The notes below the pieces were generated by a model. It was not told the DNA's origin. It did not search any database and saw only the letters and a program-made list of their open reading frames with translations. A program made the translations under genes and the position numbers. This document shows, in pieces, positions 44,484 to 56,500 of a stretch of 64,000 nt of DNA. Within the stretch, counting starts at the first letter, position 1, and each line of letters begins with the position of its first letter. Origin of the DNA: Protea cynaroides (Eukaryota; Streptophyta; Magnoliopsida; Proteales; Proteaceae); the NCBI GenBank assembly GCA_028583415.1, contig CM053267.1:41962834-42026833 (forward strand), written 5' to 3'.

Positions 44484-46154
44484 CCGTGATAAACCGCATA
44501 ATCTGGTTTTCAATTTAGACTCTTTGGTATGTATTATAGAAATAATTATATAATATATTATGACATACATAGTTGTGTAGTTGTATGATATGATTTATAA
44601 TATTTATTTATATTTAAAATATATTAAATAGATACAAATTAGACCAAATTGGGGTTCAACCGTTCAACATTGAACCAAAGTAGACAAGGGCAGGCCAAAC
44701 TAAAACTGAATTTAGTTCCTAAAGAACCTCTTCAATGAGGGATCGTGATTCACCATGAGGTATGAACATGAACTCTGCTTACATGGTAGGATAATTATGA
44801 ACGCATGTTTCAAAACCAGAGACCCCTTAGTTAAATGCATACAATGGCTTCCATTGATGAACGATTGAACCACCATATCAAAGTCATATTGAACTGCATG
44901 AATAAAAGATGACTTACAGTGGGTGACTCAAATTCTTCACGCATATAGTATCAGTCATGTCCAAAATCAATATGATTCGATTGATCCAATACCAATTACT
45001 TGAACCATGGCCAGATCTGAGCAATGCATGATGCAAAGTTTGACTGAGAAGAGACTTAATAAGAGTTGCATTGGGTGGGCCACACGTCAGACCAACCCAA
45101 TTTAAATTGCCCGGATTTGACTCGCAACCCAAAGTTAGATAGACCGGCAAACCAAAGGGCCGGCTGGGCAACAAACCAATCCTGTTCTATATCGAACCAT
45201 TCAGGTTGTTGTCAAATAGCATCTTTTTTTCCCCCACTTGAGTGAAGTTTTTGTTCCGGTAATGGTGTTGATAGTGAAGATTAGCACATGGATGCTACTT
45301 GCTTTGATCTGGACATAGTCATTAGACTCATTACTTGTCAAGGAAAAAGTATGAAGGATGGGATGATTATGTTAATTAATGAAACCCTAAAATGGGAAAA
45401 ATATGATGACATTCTGAAATTGCAGATATTCCAAAATTTCAGACTTTGCTTTTTGAGGCCGAACGATACTCCAATGCTTCAATCGTTTGAAAACCTTGAA
45501 GATTGGCCAAGGAGAAGCAAACTACAGAAAACCCAGACTTGGCACGAAAGAAATTTTATTGCTGCATGGCCGGAGACATCCTTCCAAACACTATAACTGG
45601 AGGCATTTTAAATACAAAAGACCAAAGGAACCCAAAGATAAACAAATGGATTAAGACTACAATTGCAAAATTATTGAGAAGGATACAACCTTGTCCAAAG
45701 ACTACATGCTATACAAGCGGCCATGCACATGCCCCTCTTATCAAATGCCAACAAGTCCATGAAATCCCCATCTGCTGCTGTTAACCTGGTAAAAGCAGAG
45801 AGCTAAGCGCAAGAGAAGACAAATGAATTTAACAATAAAATAGAACAATTATAAAATATAAACAGCAAATAAGTTGGAAAAAAAAACCCTCACAGGCCGA
45901 TCTCGATGTACACAACATGCGAGAATTGCATATTCAATTTCATTTTTGGTCTATTTATGCTTAATTGGATTCAGGACATTAGCATCAGACTACAGTTATT
46001 TGCACCCATAGTAACCCAACTGATTATTGTAGTCATCTGACAAGTGTTTTAAAACTTAGCTCAGCGGTTAGCTGGTCCAAGTGGATCAGCAGTCCGACCA
46101 AGTAGACTGCCAAATCAATACCAAAATGGCAAGTTTTAAATGCTGGCAGGGGCA
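44484..46154. other. Intergenic, no supported gene
   Basis: AT-rich. Open frames at 45288-45596 and 45503-45784 overlap each other in different frames and match nothing I recognise. Confidence 0.5.
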
Positions 46155-46493
46155 TTAAAGTTTATTCTTAAGACGAGATCTCAGAGAGATCGGAGTTTCA
46201 CCAAGATCAGTGTTATTTGTAACCTCTTTTTGGATTTTGAGTTCTGTTGGAGGATTGCTCATCTCATCTGTGAGGATCTTCACCAAAATGGGATACGAGA
46301 GAGGTGATTGCAAGTTTGCAACGCTGCTAATATCTGACTTTTGACAATCAACACGAACTTGAATCTGAGCACTGATGGGCACTTCAATGTGACCTTCACT
46401 TGGCTTGGGCAGCTGGCATTTGTCGCTCATATGTGGAGTTACTTCTGGTTGCCCTTCAAATGCTTGATGCTTGAACAAGGGATCCTTGGTCAC
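46155..46493 (-). CDS. Unrecognised open frame, 112 codons
   Basis: The frame reads MTKDPLFKHQAFEG through VPISAQIQVRVDCQK to TPISLRSRLKNKL and stop. Composition is protein-like (mixed charged and polar residues, no low complexity), and it could be a terminal exon of a lost gene. No upstream exon, promoter or family motif is visible. It lies just outside the 46835 Mutator-like element. No function is proposed. Confidence 0.2.
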   Translation of the reverse strand: MTKDPLFKHQAFEGQPEVTPHMSDKCQLPKPSEGHIEVPISAQIQVRVDCQKSDISSVANLQSPLSYPILVKILTDEMSNPPTELKIQKEVTNNTDLGETPISLRSRLKNKL

Positions 46494-47095
46494 TTGAGAT
46501 GTACTCCAAACAGAGAGAAGGGAGAGATTGCAGGGTGTGAGACCAAAGGAATTGCAGGGAAGAGCAATAAACCGGAAGAGAGAGAAAGAGAGAGAGAGAG
46601 AGAGCAGAAAGGAAAAATCTCATGGGAGACACTAGAGTGGGTTAGGAAGCCATTTCATGAAGGCTCTCTACTTACAAGTATATGAAAATGAAGGAATATG
46701 AAATTAATTTTAAAAAGAAAATAAAAAACTTTGGTATTCATGACTGTGCTAAACTTTTCAATTAGATTCCTTAAGCCCATATAATTATTTTCTTATTCGA
46801 ATCCAAAGAATTTAATTATTATATTTAGTAATGGGTAAATTACATGTAATACCCCTGGACTATGGACTAATTACAGCTACCATCCACTAGTTTCTTACAA
46901 TTACACATATCACTCCTAATTTCATAAATGTATAACAAAAAGGTTCATTCTGTTAACGGTGTTAAGTCTAAATTTTAAAAGACAACTTTACCATTTTTGG
47001 GTTTACAACCTTTCATTTTTCTTACTTAGAGACGGCACTTTGAATCACCGCAGCTGCCACCAACAACAAAACCTTCCAACTACCCAACCCCGACC

Positions 47096-47609
47096 CATAG
47101 TTTAAAATCTCGAGTCTCAAGGTCGTCTCGACCTATCTCCGAGATCTCGGTTGAGCGAAAACCTATCGAAACTGCAGTAAGGGCAAAAATAGGTGTTTCA
47201 ACCTGATTAAGGTCATTTTATGGCTTTGACTCCAGGGAAATACTATTTTAACATATAAAACACATTTAAAGCATAAAATTGTAAAACTAATCACACATTG
47301 TGGGAAAAGCATACATTCATAAATCATAATTTCATACAATGATACAAATACTCAGTGTCAAAGTCTCAAATACTCAAAATCAAATAATTCCATGTTGTGT
47401 GAAGATTTGCCTAAACACTCAAGAAAATGGAAGATATGGAGAAAGAGAGAGCAAATGAAGAAGAAAAGAGGCAAAGAACAAGTCTTGGTCGAAATTTCAA
47501 CCAAGATTTGGTCTTATATAAATTATTGAATCAATTTGGTTCAATATTGGTCAAGACTATTCAAAAATTCCAAGATCTCGGCAAAATCTCGCCGAGATTT
47601 TAAACTATG
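47096..47609. mobile_element. hAT-like MITE (514 bp)
   Basis: Ends CATAGTTTAAAATCTCG and CGAGATTTTAAACTATG are perfect inverted repeats. The flanking 8-bp duplication CCCCGACC is perfect (47088-47095 and 47610-47617). The interior repeats CGAGATCTCGG-like words. Confidence 0.9.
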
Positions 47610-48079
47610 CCCCGACCTCCTCCTGTTCCCTATTCTTTTTCTTCACAATAGGTAAAAAATTCCGGATCGCCATCACAAGATCTGGAACAACGTTGCAGAT
47701 CACTCCCTACCATATTCAAAATTCTGGATCGCCATTACGTTATCTGGAACAACGTTTCAGTTCACTTTGGCGTAAGATCCTTCATTGATCGAAAAGGGTT
47801 TCTAGTGATGGCGTTGCATTTTTTACAACCTTTCCAATTCTATGCAGATGGCTGTTTTATTTTATAGTAATTTCATAAAAATTGCTCAATAGGATGAGCT
47901 CTCTTCATATGGATAAATGGTTATGCTTTGTTTTTATTTTTATTTTTTTTCCCAACATGAATCACGATTAGTCTAAAAGGTTTAAATCAAGGGGAAAGAA
48001 GAACCCCTATCAACTGATACATTTATCTACCAGCACTGGTTGGTCTCCCAATTCCGGCGAGTATATCTAGAAAATCCTG

Positions 48080-49210
48080 CTCATATTTCTTCTGTCACGG
48101 TATACTATAGTAGCGAAAGAACTCTCTGGAACTTCGTAGACAAAAACGAGAAGAACCCAATAACCCTCGACTAGAATCCGATCCCCCGTTTAGTCCTTTA
48201 AGACCTTCCTCCGCTTCCATGATCCAACTCTCACCACCTAGCCCTCACTTACCATGGACCCTCCCTCCTCTTCATAGTTGTCAAAGTGCCAAGGCGAACC
48301 AAGGCGTTGGAGGCCTGACGGAGCGCTTAGGCGACCAGGGTGCCCAATTTTCCAAGGAGTCACAAGGCCTCCTGGGTGCCTAGGCAACACCTTGACAACT
48401 ATGCTCCTCTCCACCCGTCCACTTGATGCAGTATTATTCAGCCCATGCCAATAGAAATCAAGATCACATCAAGATCTCACAAGATCTCACAAGAACTCGT
48501 AAAATCAAATCAGATCTTGCAAAATCAAAATAAGCATTTGATTGGAAAGATCAATCTTAGAGGGATGTGATGTTGCTGAAGCAATCAAGGAAAGATATGA
48601 TGCTGCTCAAAAATTATAGTAGGGTGTTATCTTCAATATATTTCAATTCTTTTAGTAGTTAGTTTCCTTCCAAGTTAGTTAATTTCCTTTGTCAATTCCT
48701 TTCCATGTTGAGAGACAATTTTGAGCTCTATTTAAAGTGATGTAAGGCTTAGGCCAAAGGATAAATCTGAAGGAATGAAAGAAATTTGGTTTATGTCATG
48801 TCTGTGAAAGACATGAGTGAGACCTCTGGTGGTGAGAACTGAGAAGCTGCCTAGGCCTTAAGGTGAGATGCCTTAGGTCATATCCCCCTATCTTTCTTCC
48901 ATCCCTTCTTCCCTGCACCTATTGATTCTTTTCCTTTTCTTGTTATATCAAAAAAAAAAAACACACACACACACACAAAAAGAGAGAAAGTACTGTTCAT
49001 GATTTACTGTTCATCGATCCTATTGTGAGGCTGGTTCCTAATTTGTTGAGTTGTGGATTGGTCCTACATTACCACTTCTCCTTCCCTACTTTACCATTGT
49101 GTCGCTGCACTCCATCGCCACGAAGACAACATCTTATTCATTTTTGTCCTTCGAAGCATCGTCTTCACAGGCTCCGAGAACAGCCACATTTGCTTGTGGT
49201 GACAACAGGA
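48080..49210 (+). pseudogene. WD40-repeat gene fragment, copy A (split)
   Basis: 48090-48270 parallels 49425-49610 (shared GAAGAACCCAATAACCCTC and TCCATGATCCAACTCTCACC). 49060-49200 parallels 49620-49750 (TTGTGTCGCTGCACTCC). Between them lie a 131-bp MITE and about 600 bp of foreign sequence. The frame is broken in several places. Interpretation as WD40 rests on the better copy B. Confidence 0.45.
48273..48403. mobile_element. hAT-like MITE (131 bp)
   Basis: Ends CATAGTTGTCAA and TTGACAACTATG. Flanks CTCCTCTT and CTCCTCTC (7 of 8 alike). Interior has GCCAAGGCG / GCCTAGGC words. Confidence 0.85.
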
Positions 49211-49370
49211 GTGCTCCTTTTTATAAACACCTAATCAGCATCCAAAAATACTAAATTGTTTCATGTGAATAACCAGATTTCAAAGCTTAAACCCACTCTC
49301 CTATGGTCCTATTAATGCCATAAATGATCCCAAGCTAAACCCTTACATTAGAATTCCATACAATATTGTG

Positions 49371-49800
49371 GATCAGCTTTGTCAGATCTCCAATCATTCA
49401 ATTCTGCTCCTATTCTTCTGTGTCATGGAATACTATAGTAGCAAAAAAATGCTCTGGAATTTCATTGACGAAGACGAGAAGAACCCAATAACCCTCAATC
49501 AAATTTCAGAATCCGATCCCCTGTTTAGTCCTTCGAAACCTTCCTCTGCTTCCATGATCCAACTCTCACCACCTAGCCTTGACTCACCATGGACTCTTTC
49601 TCTCCTCTCCACCCCTCCTCTTCTCCTTCCATACTCTACCACTGCGTCGCTGCACTCCTTCACCACGAAGGCAATATCTTGTCCATTGCTATCCTTCAAG
49701 GCATCGTCTTCACAGGCGCCAAAGCAACCATGCGTCAAGCGTTGTAATGTCAAGGCCAAGTCGGCGATGATGTTTTCACCTGCTCCTCTGATGGATCCGT
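49371..49800 (+). pseudogene. WD40-repeat gene fragment, copy B
   Basis: One frame reads ESDPLFSPSKPSSAS and SPPSLDSPWTLS. After a +1 shift it reads LYHCVAALLHHEGNILSIAI and LQGIVFTGAKAT. This resembles the N-terminal leader and first blade of a plant WD40 family whose first repeat reads like LYHCVASLHRHEG followed by LVFTGS. Only this first repeat is present. A frameshift and truncation rule out function. The identification is by resemblance only. Confidence 0.5.
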
Positions 49801-50561
49801 GAAAATGTTATGTATTATTGAAGGCGCTTCTTCGCAAAAGAAAAAAGAAAAAGGTAAAGGGCTTTTTCATCTTTTAAATTTTAGAACGATCTGACATCAC
49901 TAAGAGTCTCAATACCATTAACAAAATGGGTTTTTTTGATACATGTTTCAAAATTTAGGGGTGGTACATGTAATTGTCAGAAACTAGTGGACGGTAGGTG
50001 AAATTAGTCCAGGGGCAGTACATGTAATTTTCCCTTTAATAATATATTTGAGTTCATTATACAATCATTGTTAGTAGTGATTAAAAAAAATTCAATTTTA
50101 TTTTTGTTTTAATTCCATTTCCCTTCCCTTCACTTCCAACCAGATGGAGTCCAATAGATTGTTTAGTGAGGGAAGCTGCAGCCATTTGCCAGTTTGGGGG
50201 GAGGGGGTGGCCCATTTTGCTGCTTTCTCTGTTACACTCCTAGTTGACTCACAAAGTTTCAGAACACTGCATCTGAGGCTGATCCTAGTCAGGCTAATTT
50301 GCAACCTAGAGAATAGGTGCTCATGTAACTCTTGAAATGTACCATATGAAGCAAATGGACCATTGAATGGTTAATAATTTGCTCCAAACCCATCCACATA
50401 ACAATGAAATAATCTCCTATTGTGGAATAGAAACATAACAAATCAATGGAGATGAAATAACATTAGCAACAACAAAGAAAACATACCAGATAAAGCAACT
50501 GAAATTCTGAGAATTGTCTGGCAATGCAAATCAAGACAAAATAGTGCTCCAAAATCACAAC

Positions 50562-53500
50562 CTAATCAGTAACAGCTTGGAAAATTCCTTTTGATTCATC
50601 ATAAAACCATCTGCAAAACAGAATTTTATTCTGAATCTCAGAAAACAAGATACTAAATATGGCCTACCACAATAATGTAATAATAAAATAATATTGCATA
50701 CCCAAGCACATAGGAATTACAAAACCATAAAGACCATCGGTCCCCACGACCAACTGATAATTAGAGTATTAGACACCCCACCCCAACAATACTACTGGAT
50801 GCCACCCTTTTATACCTTCTTAGAAAGATAAGCTTAGGAAGGAAAATTTATCATTAAAAAAGTACAATGAAACAAACACGGATAAAAAGAGATGCAGTGT
50901 AGAATTTGTGCCAAATAAGATATTGACTGAAGAATTTAATACATTATGACATCTTAAGAGGTGTTGAATCAGCTGATGCATTTGGAACTGCCAATCATAT
51001 GGCTGGATTGCCTAGTACCATTTGGGATGGAGTGCAGTGGGGTGGGGGGCGGTGGTGGGGAAAGGTTGGATTACCCTTTGACTCACCTCTGTTGACTAGG
51101 ATTTTGATTTATTGACTCAGCCAAATTAGTCAAATGAATAAAAAAGAATATGCTCTTGTATCCCTTCCCATATTAAAGTAGGGCTTCAACTATTCATAAT
51201 CTTTGTTGCAAACCGTAAGCCTCAATGGTCAAACCTGCCAGGAACATGAAGCTTTGTCCTCCTACCTAAGGATCCAGGACTCCAAGGGAGGATCTACTAC
51301 CGGATGGAGCTAGAAATCTTCAAGATCAAACAAAAAAAATTATTCCTTTTTCTTTTCCATGCACAAGACTATAACCACAGTTATTTAAATATCTGATGAC
51401 TGATTGTCAATCTGCAGTACTATATGAAAAGCAGAATAAACAGAAGGATGCATTGTTTCTTTTATTTTCATTAAATATCTTTAAATCTTCACCAATGTTA
51501 TCAATCTTTCAGTATTGTTGTGTATTAAATATTTCTAATACTCACTTTGATGGGGTGTAGCATCTATAAGCCTTTGTTGAACATGTCCATTCCATCTCAA
51601 TGACTTTCTCGTAGCTAATCATGTATCAGTGCTACTCCCGAATCAGCTCTAATATGCTTATTCCTTACCTTATCCTTCCTAGTTTTGCCAAACATCCATC
51701 CCAACATCTTCATCTCAGTTATATTGAGTTTATCTATATGATGTTTCTTAACTGCCTAGCATTCCGCATCATACATCATTGCCGGTCGAATTATTGTCCT
51801 ATAAAATTTTTCTTAAGTTTTAAAGGAATATGGCGATAATACAGCACTCCAGACGTACATCTCCACTTCAACAATATAGATACACAAAAAAAAAAAATAC
51901 TACTGCTTACAAGCAAGAAAGGCCCCGATTAACAAAATGTTCTTCAGCTTGCAATCATCCATCAACAAGAAGTTATATAAGATTGGTTGCAATGATTTGA
52001 AACTTGAAAATACAGCTAAGAAACGAAGTTGCCTCTGGTGGATAAAGTAGGATGGCGGGTTCTCTTAGTATGCCAGTATATGTACAAAAAACAAACATTA
52101 CTATTGATTTCAAGCATAAAGACCCCGATAAACAAAATGATGTCCCGCTTGAGGTCCCCCATCAAGAAGCAGTTATATAAAATTGGTGGTAAACGGTTGG
52201 AAATTAAAGCTAAGAAACAAACTGACATACTTGCAAAGGAAAACAGGTTGTAACCCATCATTTTCCCTATGAAGTAAATGGCTTCTTCGTTCACTTTCTG
52301 CCTTAAACTTGTTTGGAGGAAGAACTTGACATGGCCCCTGAATTAAGCCAGCCATTACAGTGCTATCATGATTAGATTCATATACCTGCAACAATGCATT
52401 CAATATTTGTATGAAATCCAATATTAAAACTACGACTTTGTGCCTTAACGCACATTAAGACATTAAAAAAAAATCTAACAAAGGGTGGAGAAAGACAAAA
52501 GGTCAATGTTTCTATGATGAATAGAGTACACTGAATTGGAAATAATAAGATGGATATGAATTGAAAATTCCAAAAGAAAATTGAAGAAACAAATTCCCTA
52601 CCTCGTTATTTTCAGGAGTACATGGCTGGTCAACTACCTCAGGCAAGTCACCAGGCAAGTAACACCTATTCATAATTGCCCACTTTGACCTTGTTTTATT
52701 ATCCTCCCACAAGGCCTGTAATAGAAAGTTTTTCCATACAACATCTTCAGAGAATCCATAGAAGGGATTGAAATAGCACATTGTTCATGAGAATGTCATG
52801 TCGGCAAGAACTAAAGGAAGATTCAACACACTTTCAACCTTAATGAAAAGCAAAAAATAGCAGTTGAAACTATGTCAAAAGGCAAATTAGACTTTTAACG
52901 TTATAAGTCCACAGAGCCTAAAGGCATAAGAATAATGAAATGCATAATCACGATCACCTGAAGCTTTGAAGGTCTCGGATTGTTATTGTTGGAACAAAAA
53001 AGAGCATGATCATGCAGCTTGTATACTACTCCATTAACTCGACAAGACCGATAAAATGACTTCTCATCAACTATGTGAAGTAAATCACCAATCCAATCGA
53101 CACCATGCAAATCATCAAAAGAAGATCCATTGCAATCTCTAGCTTCATTCCCTATATCTGAAGCCTTAAAAGAACCAGCCTGAGGAAGATCTTGGTTCTC
53201 TTGCCAGATCTCACAACCTGAGTTACATTCAGAAGTCTCTCTTAAATCAGATTTCCCAAGCTCCTTAGGGGTGGAACTATTAACAAGATCTTGATTTCCA
53301 GAAGCTTCATGATATAATGGCCCTTTCTGGTCAGAATCTAATCGATTACATGAGGCTTGTGAGCGATGACAAGAATTGATATCGTTGTCAGATGGTTTCT
53401 CTGGACACTGGGGTCCTTGATCAAACTTTGGCAGTGACTTATTAAAATCTGAGTTTGATCTCCCTGTGTCACATAAAGTTGATCCACCACTTGGAATGGG

Positions 53501-56500
53501 TGGGTCAGAACTATCATTCACCAACCCAGAAAGAGGTGCATAAACTAGCCCTGCAGTTTCTCTGGACTCTTCTGGGCCTACTCTGCTTATTGTGAAATCA
53601 GATCCATATGTTTCTCTTATATTTGAGATCTTTAGCTCAGAGGCTAACTCAATATGGTTAATTCCTGTACTACCAACAGCAGGATTCAGTATGCCAAGGT
53701 TTCCATTAGCAAATGCTTTCTGATGATTAATCTTTTGATCTGAATTTTCAGCCTTGTTCTCTGCAGAAATTAGACCTCCATTGATGTTTGAAGACACCTT
53801 AAGTGCTGTGTTATTTCTCGTAACACATCCATATTTAGGAGGTGGCTTCCCATTGCTTGATATCATGCACTTAGGGCAATGCCACTCCCCGTTAGGAATG
53901 CCTTTTTTATTGTATGATTGAAGACATTTTAAGTGGACTCCTTCATCGCAAGCATCACAAACAAGTAAACTTTCTACATCACTGACGGTAGCCTTACATA
54001 TTTGACAAGTTAAGGCCTTATCCATGTACTCAACCGAAGGCGGAGTCCAATCAAGATGCTCAGCAACCCTTGATTGCAAAAAATTCTGAACATTCCTCGC
54101 AATGTCATTGTAGTTATCGTTAGGTGAGGGGTTTTGGAAAAAGTTGATGCCCTGAGAAGGTTGCTGTACAATTGGCAGGCTTCCAGATACAGTTTGAATT
54201 AAAGGGGGTTTAGAGATCTCATCTTTTGCTGCTTGAAGGGGTACTTGAGAGCCACTAATGTTAGAAGAACCCTCGGCCTTAATTGGAGTATGATCTGAAA
54301 CCTTGTTTATTTGACCAAGTCTGGCTACAGCAAAAGAATGGTGTTGAGGGGAGAATGTATGAGCTTTCTCCAACTGGCAATCACCTGAAGAATTTTCTGC
54401 ACATATACAATTAATATAATCAACTAAATATCCAAAGAAGAAAGTGCACCATTGGAGAAGGTAATAACATAACAGCAAAACTTTATTGGCATGAAAAAGC
54501 CACACGAGTTGTCACTGCAAGACTGATGAGAATCAAAACATGACATAGACCAGTAGAAGTTAAACCCCCAAAAAAAATTAAAAAAAGGTTGACCCCACCG
54601 CTCCCAGTTTGCTTTCAAAAAACAACGTGATTCCCGTTAAAGTAAAATATTATTATTTCCAAGGTAAATAAAATAACTACCAAAAAAATTATCAATAATT
54701 TTAGACAAAATAAAGACCGCAGGGAATAGACAATTCCCAATAATGCATTAAAACAAACAAAAATGCAACAAAACAAATACATATAGAATCAGTAAACAAA
54801 TCTACATACATTAAAAATAACCAATCATAAAGCAAATCTTTAAATAGTAACCAGAACAGACTTAATTATATCCAAACAACCACAGGAACAAGCAACTTTT
54901 TATGGCATTGACACTAATATTTCCAAAACATCTAAGAAGAAGGGAAAGGAAGAGGGGGGGGGAGAGAGAGAGAGAGAAAGAAAGAAACTATGAAGAAGGT
55001 TAGAATCATCTGAGGCTGATAATAACATATAACCCATAACAATGACAACAACAAGGGACACATAAGGTACTTTAAAGTTTTAAAAAGTAAACAAATTCCA
55101 GATATTCTCTATTCTTTGCAGTTGAAACAAAGTGAGGAAGATATTCTCCATTCTTTGCAGTTATAAGAAAGTAGGAAAACAGACAGCACCTCCAACTTGG
55201 GCTGCAAAAGTTGGCCCATTTATTCTTCCATCCATTCTGAATTGTGCTGCTTCTGTTCGAGGCAGTGTTAAAGAAGAAGAATCCTTCTCTAGTGAGCTGC
55301 CAGACAATCCCCTGGGCACCACAGCTGGCTGGACTTCATTAAAAGACAACTGATTCATTGAGGATGTCGAGGACAATGCAGAAACATGAACCATGGGTGG
55401 AGCTGATTGAAAAACTCCAACAGACAGTGGTGTAGGAAATGGTTTTTCCGGTGGAAACATATGAGCGGCCTGTAACGATGAAGCACAACTTTCAACTGTA
55501 GCACCGAAGCCCACTTGTGACAATTGAGATGAATATCTTCCAGATTGTCCAGAAAAACCCTTGGATTCTTCCATCTAGAGAAGAAATAAAGAGGAAACAT
55601 CAGATGAAAATAATGGCATGATAAAATTGATATGCCACCAAAAAAAATCCAGTTCAAGGGTACAAGAGTACAAGTACGACTACAGCCTGGTGGCTCATCA
55701 TGATATTTTCTATGTTGATAGCTCCATCAATGATATCAAGTAGTACAACTCCTGTAACCGTAACACTAAGAATAAGACAGCTCACGTCACTCCACCAAAT
55801 AGAAATGCCTTTAACTCTCCACTTTACCTTCCTCCCTTTCCTAACAGACAATCGGAGCTTCAAACACCAATCAAAGAAACCATTATGTCCGACGCAAGGG
55901 GAAGGCTCTCTCTATCGAACTGAACACGTGAACTTACATAAGAAAATCACTCCATCAGCCATCATCTTTGAGAATTCAGGAAAGATCACTGTTATATTCT
56001 AACTGGCCCTTTGCTTTTCCCCCTTACTTTCATACTTCTCACTCTAATCTTCATCTATTGGACATTTCCAGGCAAGGTCACACTGATCAATTCCCATGAT
56101 CCTACTTTGATAACAGAACCACTTCATGCTTCATGGCAAGGTCTTAATAAGATCTCCAGTCAGTCACATCATGTTCATATTTCAACTTATTGCGTTTTAA
56201 ATTATAAGTTCCACTGTTCATCTACTTCATGTTCCTATTTGTAGACTAGCCCAACGCAACCCCAAGTTGTCTAGGGTTCAAACATAAGCATGTGTGGACC
56301 TCCAAGCAACTCAAAACTTTCCTAGCACACATGAAGTCAGCATATCCTTCCGAGTGCTTGTTGCAAACGGAGCTTAATTGTGAAAGAGAGCACAACATCA
56401 ACCATGTAAACATTAGTTATTGCTAGAACCACATCAGGACATTATCAGTTCTCTTACCCTGCAGATAAAGATGAAATTTAAGTATATAAATAAATAAAGT

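Larger units (their letters stand above)
46835..50030. mobile_element. 3.2-kb Mutator-like element carrying WD40 gene fragments (Pack-MULE candidate)
   Basis: Terminal inverted repeats start GGGTAAATTACATGTAATAC at left and end GTACATGTAATTTTCCC at right. CTGGACTA, CCGTCCACTAGTTTCT-like text and CAATTACA occur in both arms, with weaker similarity to about 200 bp. The 9-bp target duplication is TTTAGTAAT / TTTAATAAT (one mismatch). Inside are two WD40-related fragments (48080-49210 and 49371-49800) and two nested hAT MITEs. No transposase motif seen. Confidence 0.75.

Noticed and set aside
45288..45784. Overlapping plus-strand open frames
   Set aside because: They overlap each other in two frames, have no recognisable motif and sit in AT-rich intergenic DNA.
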